DNA of 64,000 bases from Branchiostoma floridae (GCF_000003815.2 NC_049990.1:14697180-14761179); one strand, 5' to 3'. Positions 12,419 to 54,436 are shown, counted from the first letter of the stretch. Translations and numbers: made by a program. The notes: generated from the letters alone by a model not told the origin.

Positions 12419-12427
12419 ATACGTAGG

Positions 12428-14280
12428 GGCGTCAGTCTATACTAACCTTGCCAACAGTTGTGCCCTAAAATAAACCGATAGTTCTCTGTATGATAACTTA
12501 TCCAAGGATGACGATAGATACTTCAGCAATACATACTTTTTTCTTCACTTTGAGAACAAAGGATACCATGGCCCCCGGAGAAACAAATCTATAGAAAGAT
12601 TTCCAAGCAACTACAATTCTTTATTCGAGTCACGTGTTCCTAGGTCACGTGCTTAGAGTGATTGAATCACCACTACTGACAAAGGTCGACGGAAGTGCGA
12701 CCGAAAATTCGACGTGAGAAATAGAAATATGTTAATGTTGTAAGCAACTTGTAATCCAAGAAACAGAGCGGAGATGATAATGTTTGCAGAGGAAGGTCCT
12801 GACCGCATCTTGGAAGGCTGTTGGTGTATCAACAAGGAAGACTTCCTTGTCATGAGTAATCAAGGCCATCATTGGATGTCTTTCACTTTCACTCTCTTTG
12901 TTTGACCGGGAAATATACACACATGAAATCATTTTGACCTCATCGCGAAGTAGTCCTGGGTCTAACTTAAAATAGAATACTATTCACACTGCGCAATCAT
13001 TGGATCATCCTTAAAGAGTTATGGGGAAATTGCCGGAGTCGCGTGGTAAGGCCAAATCCCTGAAAATCAGCTTCATAAATAAAAGCTGACCGGGGGGAGG
13101 GGGGGAACAAAAATAAACTTACTTCCATTCCCAAGAAGATCCCCCCCACTCTCTATTATTAGTATTATACCCCCTGTTCTAACTCTGGGACCGACCTAAA
13201 CCACACTTCTCGGCGGTGCGGATGTTTCCAAAGACTACACAGTCATGTTATATGTCACTTCACTCCTTATATAGTATAGGGATTGCGTCATTGCTGATTG
13301 ATCCAATTGTAGTGCAGTGTGAATAGTAGTAGCAACAATATCAGTCGTGAACCGCATCAACAATAACATAACGTAGACAAGAGTACGGAGACCTTATACC
13401 TCCACGATATAATTCAATATTGCAAATGACTTTCTCATTTACGTAACCTATGCCTGGATGGATACATGCCTTTAACTAACTTACACACATCACAAGAATG
13501 AAATTCCGTATAGAAGTACTGTTACGGGTACGCGTGTATTTTAGGTAACCTACAGGTTGGGAAGGACCTATGACAACGTCAAGAATGTGTCCCCGAATTT
13601 ATTTTGTATTTAATGGTACAATCGTTATTGTTGATATTTACAGAATTTACGTGTCTAAAAGTGATGATGTTTTTCAAAATCTGTACCAGTCAGCAATCCA
13701 AGATAACAATACACATGAATTATAGCACAGGAAAATTAGATATGAATGACCGAATGAATGAATGGATGAACAAAAAACTTTATTGCACGTTTATACGAGC
13801 TAAGTGCAGGTCAAGGTGATAACTATGGTGCAGTTAGCGATATTCGTATGTGGTATATTACTACATATACAAAGTCTGATGTATACTAGTACATGTATGT
13901 ACAAGTTCAACCTATTCTCGCTTCTGATGACAGCTATAAATGTAGGGACAGAGGGAGATAAAATATAGAGTCTATATCTAAATGCGTAAGAAGTGCAATT
14001 TTAGCTAGCGAAAAGTTGGGAAATTATCTTGTACACAATTGAAAATGAAATCTCTTATTTTGTTGTATAGTGTGTATTTGTCTTCTATCTTGGGCTATGT
14101 TGATTTAATTATATGGATGAAATCCTCTGGGATCCCCAAAACTGATGCGAGCGAGCGAATAAAAAAAGTTTTGCCATAAAAAGGATAACTTGAAAATATA
14201 AGTGGCCAGGAGGGCTAAACAAACAACTCAACACACAGCCTTTGTTTTACAGAACAGTACCTTTTTTGTGTTCTTATTCT
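12428..14280. other. Convergent intergenic region
   Basis: Between the caveolin 3' flank and the RTK 3' flank. No gene seen. Positions 13735-13960 resemble the 3' end of a retroposon; the remainder is AT-rich unique-looking DNA with a C/G-run patch near 13091-13150. Confidence 0.4.
13735..13960. repeat. Retroposon-like 3' segment with GAATGAATGA
   Basis: GAATGAATGAATGGATGAAC is followed by CTTTATTGCACG and TAAGTGCAGGTCA. The same order occurs at 53694-53945 (GAATGAATGAAGACCTTTAT, then AAGTACAGGTCA). Short GAATGA repeats are typical ends of some non-LTR elements; no coding part is present. Confidence 0.45.
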
Positions 14281-14286
14281 TTTATT
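14281..14286 (-). promoter_or_regulatory. Poly(A) signal of the RTK gene
   Basis: TTTATT on the plus strand is AATAAA on the minus strand, 232 bases past the RTK stop codon. It is the first canonical hexamer I see downstream. Confidence 0.5.
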
Positions 14287-14517
14287 TTGGAATTGACTTG
14301 GCGTCTTTGACTTGGCACCCTACTTACAGCACAGCATGGTTTAAAACTTCTTCTTTTTTTAGGGGATAAACGGCCGAAAATTGATATGATGCTGGCACGG
14401 ATGTCATCCAAATAATCAAATCAACATGGCCTTTCTTAATCTTAAGTTACAATGTTGCCGTTATACACAGTGAGAATACCAAGCTGACAGCACTAACAAT
14501 GCGATCTCGAAGTGAAG

Positions 14518-45304
<30,787 letters not shown>

Positions 45305-45913
45305 TTTAGCGTATGTTTGATCAGTTCTGCCCTTTGCGGCTTCAACAATACTTCCTGCTCGACTATTTGAAAAAAATGATAACAATCGGCGTTGCTGAAA
45401 TATCAAAAGTCGAACAAAGGTAGAAGGTCAACTAAGGGACGAACTTTGTGCTGTGAATGGTAGGTACGTGTTTACACCCGGGTGTTTGCAGTTTGTGACG
45501 TTTCTGAACAGGAAAATGTAGGAGGTTACTTGAACTAGTAACAAGTACTAGGGGAAATAGATTTAGATCTGTGTTTAAGTTTACGAAATTGTGGTTGTGT
45601 GCGAGATTGTTGAATTGTATGAATGTGGCGTATAGAGAAAAGCAGCTTGTAACATGTGTAGGTTCAGTATCCAACAAAAGCAAAATATTTGTTCGGAATA
45701 GTCTTAATTGCACGTTAATTGGCCCTTGCTTTTATTCCTACGGGCTTCCAAAGGTGTAGTCATCGGCTTTTTCAATTAACTAACGAAGAACACATTTAGA
45801 TATTTCCATCTAGGATATATGCCTTTACCTTTGTGCAAAGTTTCACCTTATTCAATAAAAAATGAGTCGGTGATCAAAACCACTTGCAGTATTTTTTTAC
45901 TCATCTGAAAATC

Positions 45914-46121
45914 CTTGTCACATTCGCAAACCGGAGCCCGACTAGGCAGCTTTAAATTTCGGGAACGAAAAGTTTGATATAAAAGACACCAAACTACCCA
46001 AGACGTAAAGAGATTAGTCGTGATCATAAATTATTTGTGTGTATGTTAACGTATACGTTTCTATTTTTCGTTTTCACAAACAGCCCGGTCGGGCTCTGGT
46101 TTGGAAATGTGACGCTAGCCT
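45914..46121. mobile_element. GGGCCCGGCC-family MITE copy
   Basis: The left end GTCACATTCGCAAACCGGAG and the right end CTCTGGTTTGGAAATGTGAC are inverted. The interior TTTCGGGAACGAAAAGTTTG matches the copies at 18622 and 56629. Found upstream of the RTK start. Confidence 0.75.
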
Positions 46122-46480
46122 TATAATTACTTGTTGTGAAGATTATTTCGTACCCTTGTACAAACTGTCTTTATCACAATAGTATACATGATCAATACTC
46201 AAGTCCAGTCAACGGTACTTCCTGTCGCGCGGTGTAAGCAATTTTGCCCTCCAGTCAACTCTTGCAACCCCATCGGACCGGAATTTCCTGTTAGTGCCCG
46301 AAACGTGCCTTGAAATGCCAATACCGAAACTTCGAACAGGCAAGAACGTCCTTCAAAACAATTCCGTTACAACTAGATTAGTAACATAGACAGGCAAATT
46401 ACAATGGTGTTGATTAGCAAACACCGCACAAACAGCGATGTTTAGATGGCCTGAACATTTCGTTGTACCAGAGGGACGTT

Positions 46481-46683
46481 ACTGTAAATGCAGAAACTTT
46501 GGCGGTGGTTTAATGTTCGCGGTTTTCGCGGTGGCCGCTTTACCGCGAGCTTAAAACCACCGCGAACATTTTTCTATAACAGTAATAGACTACAGTGCAT
46601 GGTGCTACTGCGAAATTAAAACCACAGCGAAAAGTACTTTTTCCCGCTACCGCGAAATTAAATCCCCGCGAACTTAAGGCCCT
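46481..46683. repeat. TACTGTAAATGCAG foldback element, second copy
   Basis: Starts TTACTGTAAATGCAGAAACT and is packed with CCGCGAA/TTCGCGG words, as at 33704-34254. The right end is AATCCCCGCGAACTTAAGG and lacks the terminal TGCATTTACAGTA, so this copy is truncated. Confidence 0.65.
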
Positions 46684-46780
46684 GTTAACTGCATGCTTGG
46701 ATATGATGTTCATGTCGGAACTGTACTCTTTCTGCTGACTCAAGCTGAACTAAAAGTGAACAGGAAAAAGCTAGCTGGTC

Positions 46781-47056
46781 CTAAGTTAACTCTTCAATGA
46801 TGCTTGAATTTCTTTGTTGGGTCCTTTCTAAGAATACGTATGCTACAACATGGTCGTCGACCCGAAAAGGAAGTGCTGGGATGCGGGTCATGCTGACAAA
46901 ATCACAACCCAGAAAGGGCGAAGTGGTTGATTTGTCCCTCTCACAGTGTGATGGACGAATACATATTAACAGACAGCAGCTTCTGGCCAAGTTTATACAT
47001 CCGGTCTGTAAACGAGAAGTAAGGGCTACCATGATACATGCAAGGAGAAGAGGCAT
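46781..47056 (-). CDS. Uncharacterised small open frame
   Basis: 91 codons starting MPLLLACIMVALTSRLQTGC, which resembles a signal peptide, followed by a cysteine-rich stretch and no domain that I recognise. It lacks a visible promoter, introns or poly(A) signal, and the other strand is open as well. Probably fortuitous. Confidence 0.15.
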   Translation of the reverse strand: MPLLLACIMVALTSRLQTGCINLARSCCLLICIRPSHCERDKSTTSPFLGCDFVSMTRIPALPFRVDDHVVAYVFLERTQQRNSSIIEELT

Positions 47057-47184
47057 TTCTGAAGAAAAAAAAATACATTACCGCTCGACTATCAACAATA
47101 TTGAATTTACTAGTATTCTAATAGAGGCCTTTCTTGTTTCTCACATGTTTCACAGTGGGTTCTTTAACGTGCTCGAGGTGTGGC

Positions 47185-47395
47185 TTTCTCCGAACACGGA
47201 CATACATTCACGTCCTATCCGAGGGACGGCCCGAGTATAGCTGAAGCTAGGTACTCATTTTTCACCTAAGTGAAGTGAGGAAAGCCGTGTAAAGGGCCTT
47301 TTCCAAGGGCACAAGATCGGTGACATGGCAGGATTCGAACTCGGGACCTCTTGTGCCTGAGCAAAAAGCACTGCCGATTACGCCACACGATCTTA
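47185..47395 (-). mobile_element. tRNA-derived SINE, Meta-type core
   Basis: Read on the minus strand: box A TGGCGTAATCGGCAGTGC, then box B GGTCCCGAGTTCGAATCC about 40 bases on, then a conserved core with GGAAAAGGCCCTTTACACGG and ending GTCCCTCGGATAGGACG. It is transcribed by RNA polymerase III from boxes A and B; the core matches the copy at 5108-5325. It encodes no protein. Confidence 0.75.
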
Positions 47396-47672
47396 CGATT
47401 AACCATCCTGTTGAATACTATTATTTTTGTGGGAGAATGAGAGAATGATTTATGTGTAGAACAAAGCAGCCTATCGGCTGAATTGTGTAGTGCTGACATG
47501 GTGTATCCGAATAGAAGGAAATGGCAGACGACAAGGAAGTTTTCACAGCTGCGACTACCAGCTAGCTGGCAGGAAGCGTAAAAATGCTGCATTATGACAC
47601 ATCCCTTGCAAAAGAGAAAGCCGCTGGCGTTTTCTTTTGTAGTACTTCCTTGCCAAGTCCACTGAGAAGAAC

Positions 47673-47680
47673 TATAAAAG
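47673..47680 (+). promoter_or_regulatory. TATA box of the lectin gene
   Basis: TATAAAAG lies about 30 bases upstream of a likely start near 47703, and the non-coding exon that follows ends in a good donor at 47762. Confidence 0.65.
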
Positions 47681-47702
47681 GTCGGTCTTGCTTCAAATGA
47701 TA

Positions 47703-47762
47703 CAGTGTTCGAGAGAAGACACAGTGACTCGGCTGCCGGTTCATTCTTTTCTTAAGACACAG
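47703..47762 (+). other. Lectin gene non-coding first exon
   Basis: Starts about 25-30 bases after the TATA box and ends AAGACACAG|GTTAGT. The partner acceptor is TCTTCCGACAG at 48422, just upstream of the start ATG, giving a 5' UTR intron of about 660 bases. That intron contains a copy of the CGGTACTGCA dispersed repeat (48030-48240). Confidence 0.6.
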
Positions 47763-48440
47763 GTTAGTGCCGTCTTGCATGCAGTTTGATTTGTCTTTGC
47801 CTTTCTTGATGGCAAGATTTTTCTTGTTTGTATGGGCAATGAAATGTTTCGGCACAACGATTTGAATTCGTATTACATTGTATCAGGCAAAACTGAATGC
47901 TTTTTGATTGAGAAATTTTCTGAAACCCGACTTGGGCGCAGGAGTCGATGTATACGTCCGGCTATGCTATGTATGTATGCCTGTACGTATGTGTGTTTAT
48001 TTGGGAACAGCATATCTCGATAGAGAAGCTGTGGATAGCTGTGCGTGATATTTGGAGTATGGGTATGGGTCACCAAAGGGAAGGTCAAGTTTAATGATGA
48101 GCTTCCTATCGAGCACCAACGGTACTGCAACGGAGCATCAAATTTTGAGGTGAAATTTTCTGGACGAGCCAGGTTCATGATTTTGGAATAGTGGACAGCT
48201 CTTTGGGCAGGGAGTAAATGGTGTAAGTATGGCCCCCTGACGGCTTATTGTTTTTGCAATAGAAAGAAAACCAGATGAACAAGGAAATTGTTACAGCTAC
48301 AAGTACCAGCTAGCTAGAAGAAACGTCACTGTAACATTAGACCTTGAATAACTTAAATAGGTCTTTACCTTGACCTGTGAGCTTCACATAATGACCTTGT
48401 CCTTTTTCTTATCTTCCGACAGGATTCTAAAGATCTCAAC

Positions 48441-49550
48441 ATGAAGACGTTCGTGGTTCTAGCTTTCGTGTTGGCTGCTTTCTTCGCTCCAAGCGAACAA
48501 CGTAAATACGGGCCATTTCTTGATTTCTTTATTAGGCCATGTTGATTTGATTATCTGGATGACATCGATATCAACGCACGCATCAATTTTCGGTCGGTTC
48601 AAAATAAACGAAGCAGCTGTAAAGTTGATCTACATGTGCATAGATAAATGAGTACGACTTAAAGTCATTCTGGGACGTCCCGGGAACGAATAGACGTCGG
48701 GATGTATCCGTGAGGTACACCGTCTATCCGTGGGATACACCGAGGGGTGTGCCCCCGGTATCTGGTAGACCACCGGTGTGGCTTCGGAGCCCGGCCGGGG
48801 CTACGCATAGATCTCTGACGGGCACCGGTGCAACTGGGACCGAAGCCAGAACCAGTATAACCCGCTTGAATGTAACAAGTCCGTTTCGCAGACACGCCTT
48901 GTGGTAGGCCTTGATTTAAAAAGACTAAAACTTTAGGGCAGGCTTGATTTTAGGGGAAGTCATAACATTTTAGGTGGACTCTCACTGCACTTGGGGCACC
49001 GGTGCGGCACTGCGGGGTTCGCTCACTGCGGCACTGTTTGTTATTTTCGCGATTTTTCATAATACAGATACTGCGTAATACGTAAAAGTATGACTTAGAA
49101 GACAACAAAATACACAAAACGAAAGAAAATTCGTTCTTTATATATCTCTGAAATTCATTGAGTCATTTACGAACCCCGCAGTGCCGCACCGGTGCCGCAA
49201 GTGCAGTGAGAGTCCACCTTTACTGTGATGTATGTAGTGCTTCATTTGAAAAATTCTGTTTCCCAGTGAATATCGTGACCTGTGAGCATGAGACCATGGT
49301 CCTGAACTGCGGAGGTGGGGAGGAGATCGTGGTGGTCGCCGCCAACTACGGCCGGACCTCCTCCTGCCTCTGCGGGGGAAGTATCAAGACCCTGAGCTGT
49401 TACGCCGGCAACAGTCTCCGGATCGTCCGGCAAGACTGTAACGGGAAGAGAGCCTGCAGGGTCACCGCAAGTAATGACGTCTTTGGAGACCCCTGCAAGG
49501 GGACCCGCAAGTACCTGGAAGTCAGCTACTACTGCAGGCGTCCACTCTAG
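48441..49550 (+). CDS. Secreted SUEL/rhamnose-binding-type lectin
   Basis: Exons 48441-48501 and 49267-49550, phase 1 junction (CAAC|GTAAAT, CCCAG|TG). The 114-residue product has a signal peptide (MKTFVVLAFVLAAFFAPSEQ) followed by one galactose-binding SUEL domain. Family hallmarks are ANYGR (Y48-R50, sugar-binding loop) and DPC (95-97) in GDPCKGTRKYLEVSYYC, with nine cysteines (26, 35, 54, 56, 65, 78, 84, 97, 110). The family normally has eight, so the CLC pair at 54/56 is odd. Such lectins bind L-rhamnose or galactose and act in egg protection or innate immunity; the role here is inferred. Start has A at -3. Most fish and urchin members have two or three domains; this has one. Confidence 0.93.
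48972..49219. mobile_element. MITE inside the lectin intron
   Basis: The left arm (AGGTGGACTCTCACTGCACT, ACCGGTGCGGCACTGCGGGG) and right arm (CCCCGCAGTGCCGCACCGGT, GCAGTGAGAGTCCACCT) form about 50 bp of near-perfect inverted repeat. The right end lies 47 bases before the 3' splice site. A partial relative is at 7930-8050. Confidence 0.85.
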
Positions 49551-49755
49551 GGTGAGGTGAGAGGACGCATTTTGTACAATTATGTGTAATCAACACCTCT
49601 TTTCGGTGTTAGACTATGGAGAGAACGCTAGCCTGGAGTTTAGCCTTGTTCGCTATAGTCCACTCCCGAAGGTCGCTTCCCGGTAGAGAAATCAATCACA
49701 ACACGGAGCCCTGTAAAGTTAGGACCAGTTAAAGTAAAAAGAAAACAAGACTGGC

Positions 49756-49761
49756 AATAAA
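49756..49761 (+). promoter_or_regulatory. Poly(A) signal of the lectin gene
   Basis: AATAAA, 206 bases past the lectin stop, in an A-rich context. Confidence 0.6.
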
Positions 49762-50049
49762 AATGTATTATTGCCATGACGACGATTGAGGGTACAACAA
49801 TACAGCTCAAATCAGAAATAGACTGGAACTTCCCTGTCACACTATCCCTGGCACAATATACTAGCCCACCTGCATGTAACATAAACCTACAGCCAGCCTG
49901 TTCTATACCAGGTACAGCACAATGGTGAAATCTTCCACCATTGCATACCAGAGATACATCTGGAACAGATTCGGGGGGGGGGGGGGGGGGGAGACTTGCA
50001 TACCCAGCGTACTGTGTTCCCTAAGGTTCATAGGAATTGTAAAGGAATG

Positions 50050-51223
50050 GACATGTCCCAAATTCCATTTCATATTCATGGAGAGGCTAGCATTCCATAC
50101 ATGCCTGTAAACATGCCAAGCTAACATTCCATACATGCCCGTGGAAACATGCCTCTACAATTCCAAGAATCTATAGCATTCCCTATCTCTTGACCTGACT
50201 TGACCCAACCATCCCCCTGATCCCACATGCAACAGATTTCCAGTACTGCCTTTAAGTGTCAATGTGTCTGTGTTTGTGTGATTGTATTTTATACACATGA
50301 TTTTGTATGTTTGTGTGACACTGTGTGTACCAGTGTGTGATCTTGATATATCGTTAGTATATGACATGAAAATTACCACAATGTTAGCAGACGCAAATGA
50401 CACTCACTGAACCAGCTTCGAAAGAAGCAAGATACGGGGATCTATTGTGTTGACTTAGTGGCTGAATTTTACTTGCCTTACAGAAACGGCCATTTTACTA
50501 GTACCAGAACTGTAAGAAAACACCCGTTGTCCCAGATCTGTCAAAGCAAGCTAGTTATCATGAACCAAGCTAGTTAGCGAACATCTGGAAATCTGACAAG
50601 ATACTTAGCAGTGTGAGGTCACATGTACAGCAAGGTGGTTTACAGGGAGAGAGAGCTGTAGTTTATATAGTGAAGAAGAGAATTCTTTATACTTGCATCA
50701 GACCTTCAAGGCAGGGGGTGTTTTTGTGGGGCAGCTAGAGGATGCTTTGCTGTGTCTGTGACAGAGGTAAAAGCCAGAGGGAGTTTCGTGCATCGACTCT
50801 TAATATTGCTGTTGGTGGTTAAGCTACTCACTAACAAATGTGATTCGGACCAAGAAAATTACCAACCATGCTCTCTCTAGGCTAGGACATGTCCCAAATT
50901 CCATTTCATATTCATCGAGAGGCTAGCATTCCATACATGCCTGTAAACATGCCAAGCTAACATTCCATACATGCCCGTCGAAACATGCCTCTACAATTCC
51001 AAGAATCTATGGCATTCCCTACCTCTTGACCTGACTTGACCCAACCATCCCCCTGATCCCACATGCAACGGATTTCCAGTACTGCCTTTAAGTGTCAATG
51101 TGTCTGTGTTTGTGTGATTGTATTTTATACACATGATTTTGTATGTTTGTGTGACACTGTGTGTACCAGTGTGTGATCTTGATATATCGTTAGCATATGA
51201 CAAGAAAATTACCAATGTGTGAC
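50050..51223. repeat. Direct duplication, about 340 bp, 836 bp apart
   Basis: 50050-50390 and 50886-51223 share GACATGTCCCAAATTCCATT, CATTCCATACATGCC, CCAACCATCCCCCTGATCCC and GTGTGATCTTGATATATCG with only a handful of substitutions. The similarity indicates a recent duplication. The second copy is followed by three further short repeats of about 55 bases (51205-51350). Confidence 0.9.
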
Positions 51224-51679
51224 CTTGATATAACCTTAGTATATGCCATTAAAATTACCAGTGTGTGACCCTGATATACCTTTAGTATATGCCATGAAAA
51301 TTACTAGTGTGTGGCCTTGATATACCTTTAGTACATGACATGAAAATTACATTTGGCTCTGAATATAATTACCATTTGCCAACTTTCAAGATTATTGCCT
51401 TAATATGTAACCTTTTCTGTCTACCTGTGGTATATGTCTATCCCTATCCGTTGACCTGAGTTGACCCAACCATCCCCCAGGTCCAAGCTTTCTAGGACAT
51501 GACCCAAATTCCCAGCATACTGTTGTGGAGTACTAGCATTCCTGTGGAAAAATGCCTGTGCAATTCCTAGAATTTTTGCAGACTGAATGCAACATATACC
51601 ACTTGACGACTCCCCTGAGGCGTCGTCAAAAAAGCATGATTTATACGATGAATATTAAGGAGTTTTGTGCTGAATTAAA

Positions 51680-51896
51680 ACACACACGCGCGCGCGCGCA
51701 CACACACACACGTACATACGCACACACGCACACACACACACACAGACGCACACACACACACACACAGACGCACACACACACACACACACAGACGCACACA
51801 CATATACACAAACACGCACACACGTACACATACAAAGACGCACAAACACACGCACACACATACATAAATGCACATACACACACACACACACACTGA
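51680..51896. repeat. (CA)n microsatellite
   Basis: Long imperfect CA/CG run with GACGCA and ATACA interruptions. Confidence 0.97.
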
Positions 51897-52441
51897 CATA
51901 GAGAAGTAAAAAGACGTTTGAAACACAATATTCACATTAATTAGTTATTATCGAAGCAGGTCATACTCAAAGAGGCGAGAAACCACAGCATCTTTCTAAC
52001 TTTACTTTCACTCTTTTACAGGTTATCATCAAATCCTTCAAGAGGTTGAGATGCCTGGAATTCGTTTTCAACCTCCTAATAGCAGGTGCCATAACATGAC
52101 GTCGTCTAGATAAGAACAAAAAAACATAAGAACACCACGTCTTTTTCGAAGAAGGAAGCTCATGATCATATCTCACTATATACGCAATATTATCCTTTAT
52201 CTCTGATTGATAATAACATGTCTGACAACGTGATAAAGTAACAACATACTGCTGGGTCTGTAATCCATTTATATACTCACTCTATAGGCAACTGTGTATT
52301 GTCATATTGTATTACATGTATTTCAAATCAAGAGTGTTGTTCTCTGTGTAAAGGTTCGCTTGCCGTCATTGTAATGGACCTGGCTGTAATAAAGGGTGAT
52401 AACGTTTACCGATGGTCTTTTTGTTTAATTTCATGCAATGA

Positions 52442-52444
<3 letters not shown>

Positions 52445-52492
<48 letters not shown>

Positions 52493-52532
52493 TGTTTGTG
52501 TTTGTGTTTGTGTTTGTGTTCGTGTGTTTGTT
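52445..52532. repeat. (GT)n microsatellite
   Basis: About 22 GT dinucleotides followed by several GTGTTT repeats. Confidence 0.97.
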
Positions 52533-53049
52533 ACCAGCATAACTCGAGAAGCTGTGGATGGATCTTCATATTTGGTATGTTATTGGTTTTGATATCCAAG
52601 CAGAGGTTTAAGTCGGGGGCTTGAGGTGGCTGAGAGTTCTTAAGTCTGCCTTCTTTTGAAAGGAAGAAAGGAGGCTTTTGAAAGAAAGAAAGGAGGCAGT
52701 CGTAAAAATTCCCGCCACTACTATCCCTCCCAACTGAGCCGTTTGCTTAGAGAATAGTAAGGTTGGCAAAAGGAAGAAATGATGAGATTATGGTCACCTA
52801 GCATCTTTCTGTGGTACCGCAGGGGAACGTCTGGTTTTGATAGATCTCTTGTTCTGGACAAGGTCCAAAACTGATGCGAGATTGCAACTAATAAAAAGTT
52901 AAGTTACCTTAAAGCTTTGTCATGAAATCTTTGTCACCAGGAAGGTGGAACAAATGCCTAAACACAGGTAGAAAGGTATACCCACCAGTATATTCTTCAT
53001 TTCCGTTCTTTCGCATCTTCTTCGATTTTGAAATTGACTCTGTCATTCT

Positions 53050-54240
53050 ACGGCAGTAGTATTCGAAACATAGAACCCTAAACTCACGTGTCTCGTTTTG
53101 ACACCAAAGAGGTTAAGGTCGACGTCGTCATTCGAAAAATTCAATGTTAGAAACATAGAGCCCTATTCTAGATAGTCTTGTTTTGACACCAAATGGGTCA
53201 ATGGAGTCATCTAAAAGCAAAAATATAGAACTCTTACCTCACTAGCCTAGTTTTGACACCAAAGGGGTTACGGGCGTCATCCAAAAGATCCAAATGTAGA
53301 AATATAGAGCTCTAACCTTGCTAGTCTCGTTTTGACACCAAATGGGTCAATGGAGTCATCTAAAAGCAAAAATATAGAACTCTTACCTCACTAGCCCCGT
53401 TTTGACACTAAAGGGGATAGAGACGTCATCCGAAAGATTAAAAAGTAGGAATTTTGAGCCCTTACCTCACCAGCCCTGTTTTGACACCAAGGGAGAAAAG
53501 ATTCAAAAGTAGTAACACAGAGCCCTGACCTCACTAGCCTCGTTTTGATATAAAAGGGTTACGGGCGCCATTCAAAAGATTCAAAAGTAGAAACATAGAG
53601 CCCTAACCTCGCCAGTCTCGTTTTGACACCACGGGGATACGGGGTGTCATCCAAAAGATTCAAAGTAGATACATAGAGCCCTAACCTCGCTTTGACTGAA
53701 TGAATGAAGACCTTTATTGTACAATTTTGCCCAACCGGGCCAAGTACAGGTCACAACAAGTCAGGATATATACATACATAAAAGTGTCACAAATCTAGTC
53801 TAACACAAAAGTTCGGCTTCCTATCGCTTCTTGGAAATAGTGAAAATGTAGGACTGTATGGGTTTCGCTATTGTCGGTTTGTCAAAACGCATGAGAAATA
53901 TAAACTTGTCAGTGCTACTCATGTGTCTAAAATGAGGGAATCTAATTTGACAACAAAGGGGTTAAAGGCGTCTTTCGAAAAATTCAAGAGTAGAAGCGAG
54001 GTGAGGTGAGGTGAGAAGCATAGAGCCTTAACCTCGCATGCCTCGTTTCCACGCCAAAGGGGTTAGAGGCCTCCTCCAAAAGATTCAAAGTAGATACATA
54101 GAGACACCAAAGGGGTTAAGTGCGTGATCCATGTAGAAACATAGAGCCCTAAAACCTCGCAAGTCTCGTTTTGACACCAGAAGGGTTAAGGGCGTCATCC
54201 TTGTAGAAACATAGAGCCCTAACCTCGCTAGCCTGCTTTT
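53050..54240. repeat. Tandem array, about 70-90-bp unit
   Basis: At least twelve units, each with TCGTTTTGACACCAAAGGGG, GGCGTCATCCAAAAGATT and AACATAGAGCCCTAACCTCG in that order. A retroposon-like segment (53694-53945) interrupts it. There is no conserved open frame across units. Confidence 0.88.
53694..53945. mobile_element. Retroposon-like insertion in the tandem array
   Basis: GAATGAATGAAGACCTTTAT followed by GGGCCAAGTACAGGTCA matches 13735-13960. It splits the tandem array, with array units on both sides, so it inserted after the array formed. Confidence 0.5.
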
Positions 54241-54436
54241 GTTCGCTCAACCATATAATTATCTTATTCACCTCTGACGTTACTAAACAGGTCAAATCAT
54301 CCCCACCTAAGTATGCTTTAACAAAGGAAAAACCCCCGAGGGGTTTGAAGGGCGTATGGTTTGGAGGTAGCTTCATTTTGGCCCCTACGGCCGACTAAGA
54401 AAGACGGGTTCGCTGTAGGTACGTTTACCGTGCAAC

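Larger units (their letters stand above)
45305..47672. other. Divergent intergenic region (RTK / lectin)
   Basis: Between the minus-strand RTK start and the plus-strand lectin promoter. It holds two inverted-repeat elements (45914-46121, 46481-46683), a SINE (47185-47395) and one doubtful minus-strand open frame (46781-47056). The RTK promoter must lie just above 45304, but I see no TATA box. Confidence 0.5.
49762..54436. other. Intergenic, lectin to SEA-vWA gene
   Basis: No gene seen in about 4.7 kb. It contains a poly-G run (49974-49990), a near-identical direct duplication (50050-50390 and 50886-51223), (CA)n and (GT)n microsatellites and an array of about 80-bp units (53050-54240). The promoter of the next gene should be near 54400, but I see no TATA box. 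Confidence 0.5.

Noticed and set aside
49158-49266. Upstream extension of the lectin exon frame
   Set aside because: This part is the right arm of a MITE plus the intron end; a clean acceptor at 49266 joins the signal-peptide exon in phase.
51552-51928. Open frames in the CA/GT microsatellites
   Set aside because: Pure dinucleotide translations (HTHT or VCVC) on both strands.
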